Assembly: GCA_947685225.1 (NCBI GenBank)
Contig: CANTUV010000026.1
Span: 52,661,501 to 52,725,500, forward strand
Source: Garcia nutans
Lineage: Eukaryota > Streptophyta > Magnoliopsida > Malpighiales > Euphorbiaceae
Length of the DNA stretch: 64,000 nucleotides
Direction: 5' to 3'
The position numbers and the translations under genes are program-made. Under the pieces are notes generated by a model. It was given only the letters and a program-made list of their open reading frames with translations. It was not told the origin of the DNA and did no database searches. Position 1 is the stretch's first letter. The number at the start of each line of letters is the position of its first letter. This document shows, in pieces, positions 22,873-34,431 of this stretch.

Positions 22873-23742
22873 TAGGGTGTTCGAAAAGCTCATGGCCCAA
22901 ATAATTGGATTCGACCCAACTCAATTTTACCGGGTTGAGCCGGCCCAAAAATTATTTGAGTCAGGTTTCAAAATTAAATTTAGAGTCCGAATAAAATACA
23001 AATTGGACTTCAGAGTGGAGAAAATTCTTTTTGGGCTAGGCCAACCAAACCTGGACACTATATATATAATATATTTATATATATTAATAATATATATTTA
23101 TTATTATTATATTATTATTATTATATATTAAATAAAAAAAGCATTTTGACCATCTTATAAAGTATTATATTATAATATAATATTATATATAAAATATATT
23201 ACTCCCTCCGTATTATTTACATATGAAAAATTTCCTTTTTTGGTGTATCTTTTATATAGAAAATATGTAGGTAAATTTTGGGGAGTGGAATGAGACAAAA
23301 TACCATTTATACCCTTGTCTTAAAAGTAGGTTTTGAGGGATATTTTTTTTAAGAGTATTTAAGTAAATAGAGATGAAAAAAGTGAAATTTCTTTAATTTT
23401 TGTATCCATTTTATTTTTTTTATGTAAATGATACGGAGGAAATATAAATTAAAAATTGCAAATAGAATATTGCAGCTTTTTGACTCATTTAGTTCTATGC
23501 AGAACATTTGTTAAGAAAATAAATGTCATGTCCCATCGTTATATATTTTTAATATATAATTATAAAATAAAAAAATCCGCAACTCAATCTATTGGCTTGA
23601 CCAATCTGGTTGGCCCGAACTAGTTCAGTCCAAACAAGCTTAGAGTTAAGCTGTGGGCTGTAAAAATCAAGCCCGAGGTGTATTCAAATCCGATTATGAA
23701 TTAGGGATAAATTCAGCTCAATTCGACCTGACTACGCCTCTA
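22873..23742. repeat. Candidate hAT-like repeat split by a nested MITE
   Basis: The ends TAGGGTGTTCG (left) and TAGAGGCGTAG (right, reverse complement) look like hAT termini. The outer parts are unusually rich in GGCCCAA- and TCGACC-type words compared with the flanks. The flanking 8-mers match at only about half of positions, so the boundaries are tentative. Confidence 0.35.
23200..23444. mobile_element. Stowaway-like MITE, 245 bp
   Basis: The left terminus TACTCCCTCCGTATTATT and the reverse-complemented right terminus TATTTCCTCCGTATCATT are inverted repeats of about 24 bp with three mismatches, bounded by TA. CTCCCTCCGT is the classic Stowaway terminus. Confidence 0.85.
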
Positions 23743-26700
23743 CTAGCCTGGCACTGAGAGAAACTTTTAAAGAAACTTAAATATTTTTTTAAAAAATTTA
23801 TATTATATTTTCTTATATAATTTTACACTTAGATTTATAAAAATATATTTTTTAATATTTTTTTGACATATTTAACTATATCAAATATATATATTTAACA
23901 GTTATAAAAAGTATACTAAAAATAAACCACATTTTTTCTAAAATTTTTATTTGAATAATATTTTTGAAAATTTTTAATTTGCATAATATATTTAATATAT
24001 TTTCAAGTTTTATGTCTTTTTAATATATTTTTTAAGTTATTTTTATAAAATTCCCAAATTTTTTATGGCTTTTTAATTATTATTATTGTTGTTGTATTGC
24101 CTGAGCCCACGAGCTCAGTTGTAGGACGGGATCCACAGTAGTTCCTCTCATTCCAAGGCATAGGCATATTTTAAATGTTCGTAGTTTCACACGTTTCCCG
24201 CTTCATCATTCCGAAACCTAACGGTTACCATCTTCAAATATCTTAAGAATTATGAAAAAATTTATCATAATTCATTCCTGTCTCTTAAATTAGGGTTTTC
24301 ATTCTATTGATTCAAAATGAAAACAAGTGGCGGGGCTAAGAAACAAGACAATTCTTCCAAGGCATGTGTCAAGACATTTCCAATCCCTAATCCTAACCCT
24401 AAATCTTTTGAGTTTGTTCACGCAGAAAATTGAGGTAAATAAAAGCAAATTTCAGTGCTAATTGTTGATTTTGTGCGAAAATTGCAGCTAATTTTGGAAG
24501 AGATTATTGGATTGACGACGAAGAATGCCAATGGATTGGCTTCGAATATATCAACCGCGAGTTTTGCTTACGTTGCAGGATGCGTGGTGGTTATTTACGA
24601 TGTGGATTCCGGTAAACAATTGCACCTCACGGTTTCTCATAGATCGCCGAAACCCTTGAGCTGTGTAGCAGTGTCTCAGGATGGGCGTTTTATAGCTGCC
24701 GGAGAGGTACTCATTGTTTTAACTTATATCGTTTATACGGTCTTTTTTCCCCCTGTAATTCTAGGACGTGGCGGTGTAATTAAGCTCCTTTCGCTTTTAA
24801 AAATGCGCGATCAACAGTGTATTGGTAACTTGAGTTTTCACTACAAAAAGAGAAAATGATTGGTTTCTTGGGTTTCTTAGTGGTTCTCAAACATGAAGCC
24901 AATATTAGGCACGATGTCAAGTTGATATTGTAGATTTAAAGCATAACATTTTATTTAATAATATATTTTTAAGCACAGATGACTTGTATGTCTTTTCAAT
25001 ACCAGTATGCATCTAACATGGTTATGCAGTCAGGGAATCAACCTACAGTGTTAGTATGGGACTGCTCAACTTTTGCTTTTGTATCTGAACTGAAGGATCA
25101 TCTCTATGGAGTTGAGTGTATGGCTTTCTCACCTGATGGTATGCTACAATCAATTAACTGAGTGTTTCTGTTCTCAGTAGAGGTTGATGCTTCTTGTTTA
25201 GTTGATCTTATCTTAATTTAAATTTGTTTTTTTATAGGGGAGCATCTCGTTTCTGTTGGAGGATATATCTATCTTTGGAATTGGCGGAGTGGTACGCTGG
25301 TCACAAAGCTAAAAGCAAGTTCATCTTGTTCTGCTGTTACCTCTGTCAACTTCTCAGCAGATGCAAAATTTGTTATTACTGCTGGAAAGAAGCACTTGAA
25401 ATTCTGGACAGTTGGATCATGTCCAGGAACTCGCTTAAACAGAGGGACATTGTCATTGACGCATGGAAAACCTATTAACCTTGGTCCTCAGAGAGGAAGC
25501 TCGTTTACATCTGTTGCATCTGCAATTCTGAACAGCAGTAGTCTTGTTAACTGTAAAAAAGTTGGTGATATGTTTCCAATTTATGCATTAACTAATGAAG
25601 GCTGGATTTTTCTTACAATCAGTCTGAGAAGTTCAAATGCACTGGAGTTTTTAAGTATGTTCCATGACAAAAAGTCCATTTCTATTCTGCTTCTTTCATT
25701 ACAGGTGTTCTGTGCCTTGTGGATTGTGCACTGTCAGTAAGAAAGTCAATCGACTTAAAGGTAAAGTTAGTTGGTCTCCTAAGTTCATGATAGATTTCAT
25801 GAGGGCAACTTGTATTACTAGAAAAATTGAAACTATAATTGAGGTGCAATGGGCTGATTATATTTCCGATTTAGGCATAAAAGTTAAATTATTATAAACT
25901 TTCACTAGCATGTTGCATATTTGTATCATGATATAAGGTTTTCTAAGGGATTGAGTTGAGATATGTTTACATATATAGTAATACAGTGCATAAGTGGATG
26001 CTGAGATAGAAAAATCATATCCACTGTGTTATCAAAAAGAATGACAGGAGTGTCACTGGTTGGATTTTGTGTCAAGTTATTGTAACTATGTGAATGCAAT
26101 TGTTATATTCATATATACTACTTTTGTTAACTTTTCCTCCTTGATTTGGCTTTTCCAAATTGCTATATTCAGGTCTACAAAGGCTTTGCACTATCTGCAT
26201 CTGATAAGCTCATTGCTTGTGCATGTGGTAATGGTATTGTACAAATTTTTAGGAGTGAGACTCTCGATTACGTAGGAAGTTTGCTATACTCAAAGGCCAA
26301 AAGTTACCAAGGGGAATCTGATTACCATTGTAGTGCAACAGAAAAGAAATTTCAACCTGTTACTGCTCTACCTGATGCAATAGCTTGTCAGTTCTCTACC
26401 TCAGAAAATTTGGGTAAGCATTCACGTACAAAGTGATTCTGTTTGTAACGGCAGCCTCTCTATATTTGCAAGCAAATATACATGACATTTCTGCCTTGCA
26501 GTGGTTGTATATGGAGATCATAGTCTCTACATATGGGATATTCATGACATGAGCAAGGTGATTTCTTTGTTTAAATTTTTTGGTGCTTGTATTTGTGCTC
26601 ATTTGTTTGGAAAAGATTTCGTATTGCGTTTCAGTTTAATGAACATGGTTTTCTTGTTGCTCAAATTATACTTACCAAGTTATTCTCTTGAACCTTACAA

Positions 26701-26921
26701 ATAGTTCACAGCTTATGGCAACCTCACATTTCTTATGCTTCCAGGCCACTAGTCGTTGTGTGCTAGTCTCACATTCTGCGTGCATTTGGGACTTTAAAAA
26801 TCTTTGTTGTGAAAACACGCATGATCCATCCCTTGCATGTGTTGCTAGAGGTTGTTCTGGTGGAGTTTCTTTTGCAACATGCTCAGCAGATGGTACGATT
26901 AGGTTATGGGATCTTGCATTG

Positions 26922-26924
26922 TGA
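26922..26924 (+). other. Premature stop in WD40 pseudogene exon 8
   Basis: The frame reads CSADGTIRLWDLAL, then TGA, then continues as coding-like PVLVDDGAGHHFLDAESVV to a good donor at 26995. Family members I remember continue through this point, so the TGA looks like a nonsense mutation. Confidence 0.65.
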
Positions 26925-29900
26925 CCTGTTTTAGTAGATGATGGCGCTGGCCATCATTTTTTGGATGCAGAGTCAGTGGTCACTGCACATTTAGGTAAAT
27001 TCCATGTTTATGAGACATCTCACACTTTTCTGTCATTTTCCAATATGTAAATATTAAATAAATGTATGAATATGTTTAAGCTTCTAAGCCAAACATTATC
27101 GTAGTTACTTTCTGAAATTCATTTGAGCATTTGTCCCTTGCTTGCTCATCATGTTTCCTGTTTGTCATTCCAGTAAGTGCTGGGATTTTAGAGCGAGATA
27201 CCATGGAGGCAAGCACTGCTCAAGGGTTTTGGTCAAGAGCTGCCAGCTCAGATGCCAAGTACCTTGCTGCTGGTGATTGTGAGGGAAATCTTCACATCTA
27301 TAACCTTAACACATCTGATTATACTTGCTTTCAGGTAAACTTGGAAGTTAAATATGATTTGTAACCTTGACCTGTCAAAAATAAGCAATACAAACACCTA
27401 AATATTGTTTCTGTATAACATGCAGATCATGTTGAATTTTCATAAATAACATCCATCGGCATTTTCTGACAGGGTTTCCATGAAGCAGAGATCCTTTCTT
27501 TGAGCTTCAGCTTGTCAAGCAAAAAATGTGATCTTTCTGAAGTCGTGGATGGAAATTACTTCCTTGCATCAGGAGGAAGGGACCGCATTATCCACCTTTA
27601 TGATGTCAACAGGTTTAAACTTTGACCATTTCATGGTTTTCTTAGGCAATTCTTGTATATTCATTAGGTTTCCCTTTCTTGTCAGGAATTTCGATCTCAT
27701 TGAAAGTATTGATGACCACTCAGCTGCTGTGACATCTGTAAAGCTCACTGGCCTTGACTACAAGATGCTGAGTTGCAGTGCTGATAGGTGTGCTATACAA
27801 AGTACTTGCATAATGAGCCTTTTGAAATTGTTCTCAAATTGAGACTTCTTACACATAATGAAATAAAATTAATCTTTTAATTTTATTATTTTTATTGAAC
27901 TGCATTTATAGAAAACTTAAATAAATTGAATTTGTAGAAAAAAGTATTAGTTTGAATGTCTAACGCCCTTCATTTCTGGATGAGTTTAATTATTTCTCTT
28001 AAGACAACAATCTAATCAGTCTTTCCTTATTTATTTATTTATTTTTGTTTTTGACATGCCTTCTTTTTCATTTAATCTTTGTCATTTCTTTTCTTATAGG
28101 TCTCTTGTGTTCCGTGATGTTTCTACGACAGATAGTGGTTATAAGATGTTACGTCGTCATCATCAAATAGCATCCCACGGAACTGTTTTTGACATGGCTA
28201 TAGATCCAACAATAGAGTTTGTTGTCACGGTTGGGCAGGTAAATTGCATTTAAAAATTTATTGGATTTAAGTAAATTATTTATGGTGCATGGGTCTCCAG
28301 GGCTTTCACTATCCACTATCAGCTTCACGTTCAATCGATCAAATCTCCTCTGATGGAATATGGATGACATGCAAACCAAACTTCTGTTGATGAACTGGTC
28401 TTATGACATAAGTAGTAGATTTTTCAAATTTGTGAACACCAGGACTTGGACTGTTGTTGAATTGATTAATCTACTCAGGATAAGAGGATCAATGCATTCG
28501 ATATTGCTTCCGGGAAGCTAATCAGGTCGTTCAAGCAGGATAAAGATTTTGGAGACCCAATAAAGGTGAGAAATGAATGCTCAATTAGGCAATTCAACAT
28601 CATCATGTCCTTATGCCGAGACTCAATCATGGTTTTGCAGGTTACAATGGACCCAAGTGGCAGGTATCTGGTTTGCTCCTACTCTAATAAGTCCATGTGT
28701 ATGTATGACTCTATTAGTGGAGAAATGGTTGAGCGGGTCATGGGACATGGTGAAGTTTTAACTGGTCTCATCTTCTTACCTGACTGCAAGCATGTGATCT
28801 CTGTGAGTTTTTGTTATGCTTAATTAATCATTGTTGATAAATGTTTCATGTTTATGGATTCTTCTAGATTGTACACTTCCATTGGTCACACCCTACATGT
28901 CCAGTTTGTTATCAGTCATTCCAGATCATCAACCTTATTTTCTCTAAAGGAGCGAAAATTCAGTCTATACTGATACACATCAACATTCTTAAGATGAACA
29001 TATGATTAACTTTCATGTCATTCTGAAGATGAAAATATAATTAGACTTTCATGCCATACTAAACATTTTTGCTTGTCACCTAGTATTATTGAATAGTATA
29101 GGCAAAGGGCCAAATAATATATTCTCATGAAGAATCTGAAGAGCTGTTGAAGAGGTAAACAAGTCATCTCAGAGCTTGCATATTGTAGAGATACATGGAT
29201 GGACAGGAAAATTTGACCATCCTGCTATGCCCAATCTCAGCACTGAAACACATTGGGTTTGATGACCTAAGTCCCGAATTATGTAATTGACCAGACAATA
29301 GCCCCTTAAATCAACGTGATTTTGATGAAGAATCATGTGATAGTTCAAAAACCAAGGGGCATTTTTTTGCCTACCCTTTCCCACATTGTATATGCACTTC
29401 TAACTTTGTTTAGACACTCAGGTTGGTGGTGATAGTTGCATCTTTGTATGGAAACTGCCAGCTCGTATTTCTTCCAAGATAATGCAGAGAATGAAGGAAA
29501 ATTCTGGTCCATTGACTGGCACAAACTTGGACATCCCAGCTGCTTTTAGTCGAATCATATATTCTGAAGAGGACGACCAGATGCAGAGAGTCGATTCTGA
29601 AGATGTGTGTTTTCCCGAGTCCAACCAAGTGGTAGAAAAAGTGCTTGACAAAGTTGGTGGGCCTCGAAGGACATCAACATTTAGATTTAGCATTTCAAGA
29701 CTTCCCATGTGGGCACAGGCTGAAGTTGCACATTCGGATATTCTAATGAATCCTAATTTCACTTCATCTCAGGTATTCTACTGGGCCTGAATGTGTGAAG
29801 GTGTGAAATTGCCAAATCTTGATTTATCAATAAAACTGAAGTACACCATTATCTCAAGTTCACACACAACATAATGTTTTAGTTAAAAATTTCTTCCTTG

Positions 29901-30700
29901 TGTTCTCATTTTAACACGTCATTAAATGGAAAGATCTTCCACTGCTTAGATCTCAATTCAATCAAATTCCTAGTTTGATACACTAGATAATGAATTTCTA
30001 CATTTAAGATATTTGAATAAAAATTAAAACATTTAATAATATATTATATCATCAATAACATTAATAAGAAACTCATTTTATGATAATTGCTTTTCTTTTC
30101 AAATACCTTGGGATAGTGTAATGTTTACTTTTTTGGATTCTGGAGATTCATCAATTATTTTACCCATGTACGACATCCAAAATATCCTTTTTTCTGCCAC
30201 CTCATGTTTCTGGTAACAAGTTTCAGAAATTATAGATGTTATGCCCCTCTTTTTCCTTTATCTGACAACTACCCATCCATTGGTATCTCTTGCTGTTGAC
30301 ACCAGCCACAAAAAAGAGCAGAAGAAGAAAGTCTCTCCCGTGGTTAGTAACAGTAGGGAATGTGGTCCTTTCTACTATGAAGCTCAAACTCCAGTCAGCC
30401 TTAATGTGCGAGGGAATGCGTCATGCCTCAGTAGCATGTCGCAAACTTCTCTTGATACTAAATGCACTCGAAGTTCACCAATGTCTCCAAAAAATCTCAA
30501 GTGAGCTTTCGACAGTGTTAAATGTGATGTGTTCAGTGCTTTGTTTTTCTCCCAACTAACTCTGCATTAGTTTTTTATGCTAGCTATTTTGCAAAGGATA
30601 AGCACTGGCTTAAAATTTATACCGTATGCCTTTATGTGCTCAATTCCCCAGAGACAGCTTCGAACGGATCCGAGGATGCCTGTCTTATCATCCCATTTGT

Positions 30701-31921
30701 GTAAGGCTTCCATATAAAATCATTCCGAGTTATTTATTCAATGAACTTTTGCAAATCAATTTTGTTCTGACTTCTGTGGAAAATATTTTGGTGAAAAAGG
30801 AAATCTGGATTATCAAGGCATTTGACAACCTCTGCCTGCTTTATGACCTGGTATGCTTCCTGAATGTAATGATCCAGCCTAACCCTTCCTTGCATGGTTT
30901 GGTCCTAGACCTCACAGACGGTCTTAACATCCCCTATGGCACTGTATGTAGTAGTTAAGACAAGCCAATGCCCTCATGATATGCTTCCCATCTAATCTTT
31001 AATGAGTTCATCAGAGAGATGCGTTATGCCAGATGAACATCTGTGATATCACCAACCTGGCTTTTGGTATCAACTGCAATGTTCTGGCCCAAATCATGTG
31101 AGAAATTGTCTGCTTTTAACCTGTTAGGCTTTTTAGTTGGCCCTTGAAAGATGCCATGCAAGGTTGGGTTCCAGACCCTTAGTATGTATCCTGGCCTCCG
31201 TGGTACATGATGTGAGATTTAATGCACGCCCATTTTCTCATGGCAGTTGGCTATGCTCAAGATGCCTTTGTCTTCCATTTGGAAATTTCAGCAAATGTGA
31301 TTTTCTATTAGCATAATCTATTCTGACACTTTGACTTTTGCAAAAATTAAATTGTCTTAATGAAGTTGGTTCAAGAAATCATATTGACTGTATCATCATG
31401 TTTGGGCCATCTTCTTGAAAATAAGTACAAGTAGCGTCTTTTTATTTATCTTGACTTGGTAATATTTTGTAGCATATGGACCGTTGGCTCTGCATGCTAT
31501 GTTGAGGTGAACCTTCAATGCGCTTGTTTACAATTATCACTTTTATAAGCTTTTGTTATGTTGTACTTTGTCTTATCATTTCATCACTGCATGCTATGCT
31601 GAGATAAATCTCTGCTGTGTGTTTGGAGAATTGGGATTCATTTTGATTAGCTTGCATGATATTGATGGTTGTTGGAACTTAGTGTTGAAATGGGCCATTC
31701 TTTTGTTTTATTGTCTTGGTGATTGATAGTGGTCAATTTTGAAGTTTATGCCTCTCAATTTTTTTTTGCTGCAAGGTTGATGGCATCCTTCTATTTTAGT
31801 TTTGATACACGCCCTCCTGATATGCAATTCATTAGCTTACTATTCTGAATGCGATTTTCAAGCATCAATTTGAGGCTGAAGTAATTATTCATTCTTCTCA
31901 TGGCCATATAGTTTCCTGCAG
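30701..31921 (+). other. Large intron of the WD40 pseudogene
   Basis: About 1.2 kb before the exon with acceptor TTTCCTGCAG (31912-31921). It contains an unassigned, less AT-rich stretch (about 30830-31240) with a short inverted repeat CCTTGCATGG (30888) / CCATGCAAGG (31154). No coding sequence is supported. Confidence 0.5.
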
Positions 31922-32062
31922 TACAAAGCCTAGACAAAATACCAAGGGATGGTGGATGCCCTTTTGGGCAAGCTTACCTTGTTATTGATGATGAGCACAA
32001 ACCTTCAGGAAGACATGCTTGTTCCAGTAGTATTTGCATTGTGGGTAATTATGATCGGTTTG

Positions 32063-32384
32063 TGATATGAATAAAAGCTGATAGGGTACACTGGGCTGCA
32101 TCACAGCAGATTGCTGCTGCATCTGTTAGTTATTACTTTTTGTTATTTGTTGTTATTTGTTATAGATTCTGTTATTCTGTTTTGCTGAGCTGTATTAGGG
32201 GAATGCTGGGGTATAAGCTATATATATATATACGCCCATGCTATTAGGAAAGGTTATGCAATTTTTGATCTAAAGAAATAGAAAGAGTTTCTCTCTCCCT
32301 CTCAATTCTGTGTTTCTCTCTTCTCCCTAATTTCTTTCCTTAGATCCAGATTTGATTTGATTCAGAATACTCTGAATCATATCA
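32063..32384 (+). repeat. 5' LTR of the chromovirus
   Basis: 322 bp, near-identical to 37035-37354. It contains a TATATATATATA run and ends CTCTGAATCATATCA. Confidence 0.95.
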
Positions 32385-32386
32385 AT

Positions 32387-32399
32387 TGGTATCAGAGCA
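32387..32399 (+). other. Primer-binding site, tRNA-iMet type
   Basis: TGGTATCAGAGCA starts two bases after the LTR, the standard initiator-methionine primer site of plant LTR elements. Confidence 0.9.
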
Positions 32400-32452
32400 T
32401 TCCTGATCCAGAATCTATTTTCGGAACCCAATCCTCAGTTTCAGTCCTAACA

Positions 32453-34231
32453 ATGACCCGTGGAACCAAGATCACTGATGATCTGAGAGAGGAGATATCC
32501 TCGATGATTCAAACCAGCCTGAGTGAAGTTGAAGGCAAGTTTTCGGCGGAACTCAAGGAAATAAAGGCCCTGATTATCAGTTTGGGTACTCAGGTGGCAA
32601 GAAATTCTTTTGGGCAATCTGGGGAAATCAATAACCCAGAGCCTCCGATTGATAGGGAAGAGAATTCCGATCGCAATCAGCTCAGAAGACAGAATCGATT
32701 ACCAATTGTAACTGAAAATGGCTCAATTATTTCGGGTGGAACTATGATGGAATTCCCTAAATTTGATGGGGAAGGATTGGAGGCTTGGTTAATGCAGGCT
32801 GAATGCTTTTTTGAGCTGGGAAACATAGAACCAGCTAAAAGAGTGAAGACAGTAGGGGGTAACTTGCGTGGCAAGGCACGGCAGTGGCATAAGGGGATGG
32901 TCAAGAATAGGGGAGCTGAGTTGTATGCTAATTGGGAGTGGTATGAGAAGGCTTTGAGGCAGAGGTTTGGAGGGCAGGTGTATGATGATCCACTGGCAGA
33001 TTTGAGGAATTTGAAGCAGGAGGGATCTCTATAAGACTATCTGGATCAGTTTGATGAACTGTATCCCAAGGTGGACATAACCGAAGCTCAGGCCATGAGC
33101 TTCTTCTTATCTGGGCTGCAGGACAAGCTTCAAATGGCGGTAAGAATGCACAAACCTGAATCTCTATTAGAAGCTTATGCTCTGGCCAGGTTGCAGGAAA
33201 TGGCACTTCAGGCCATCATTTCTGAAACTAAAACCAAACAGAACCTAAACAACCTCAGCTACACCCAATCCACTAATCCTACAAACTATTCCAGCTACAA
33301 CCAACCTAATAATTCCCTCACTAGAAGTAGTAATACCCAATCATCACAGCCTAACCAGAAAATCAATACTAAAACCAATGCTGTTACTCAAAAGGGCCTG
33401 TTACCTACTCCAAACACTAGAAACAACAACCAAAAATCCTTACCTACCTTAACCAGTAAACAGCTAGATGAGAAAAGATCCAAGGGGTTATGCTTTTGGT
33501 GTGATGAGAAATACACCCCTGGACACAAATGCCCTAAGAGGCAAGTATTTGTGCTGCAAATGAAGGAGGTTAGTGAGGAAGAAGAATTTGATGATGCGGT
33601 AGCAGAATTTAGTGAATATGACACAATAGAAGGTGTGACTGAGAATCATTTGTCTCTTCATGCCCTGTGTGGTAGAGGGGGTGGTTACCAAACCATGACT
33701 CTTAAGGGGTTACATGGGAAACACAAGATGAACATTCTGATAGATACAGGCAGTAGTCACAACTTCTTGAGTCACAGTATGGCTGAGAAACTAGGGTGTA
33801 AGTTACAGAAACTAGAAGGTATGTGGGTGGAGGTAGCTGATGGGAATGAGATTAAGTGTGAGGCTCTTTGTAAACAGTTTCAATGGCAGATGCAGAAGTA
33901 GGAGTTCACTACAACTGTTTTTATCTTTCCATTAGGAGGGTTTGATCTAGTTTTAGGCATTCAATGGCTTAAAACTCTTGGAGACATACAATGGAACTTC
34001 GAGAAACTTACAATGGAGTTTCAGCTGCATAATAACAGATATTATTTGAAAGGAGAACATCTCAACACTGATATATCAGTCCTAAACCCCCTAACCTTCA
34101 AAACTGCCAATGACCCTACCCTCACAGACTCTGATTGGACCTTAGCTGACAACAGTCCAGTCAATATTCTACCCAAACAGCCTGCTACAACTTCACCTAA
34201 GACCCATAACCAAAGGAAGAGCAAAAACTGA
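32453..34231 (+). pseudogene. Chromovirus gag-protease, interrupted
   Basis: Gag begins at ATG 32453 (MTRGTKITDDLREEIS) and runs in one frame with in-frame stops at 33032-33034 and 33899-33901. The gag domain has KFDGEGLEAWLMQAECFFEL and QWHKGM. A zinc-knuckle-like CFWCDEKYTPGHKCPKRQ lies near 33495-33545. The aspartic protease motif ILIDTGSSHNFLSH follows near 33735-33780, then GFDLVLGIQWLKTLG. Near 34225 the reading frame shifts, and a second break just before 34432 separates it from RT. Confidence 0.85.
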
Positions 34232-34431
34232 ACTGAATGTTTTACTAGAACAATACCCTGAAATTTTTACAGAACCAAAAACCTTACCTCCTAGAAGACT
34301 TTATGACCATCAAATAACCCTAAAACCTAACACTCAGCCTATTAACCTCAGACCCTATAGGTATGCAGCTGAACAAAAGAAGGTGATGGAGGAAATGGTG
34401 AAGAAACAGTAGCAGTCCTTTTGCAAGTCCT

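Larger units (their letters stand above)
21830..24316. other. Intergenic region upstream of the WD40 gene
   Basis: AT-rich, with one candidate repeat (22873-23742) and a MITE nested in it. The last ~200 bp (from about 24100, less AT-rich) probably hold the promoter and 5' leader of the WD40 gene. No coding sequence is supported. Confidence 0.6.

Noticed and set aside
30626..30958. 110-codon plus-strand open frame in the WD40 gene
   Set aside because: It overlaps the probable short exon and intron sequence, with hydrophobic low-complexity translation; no independent support.
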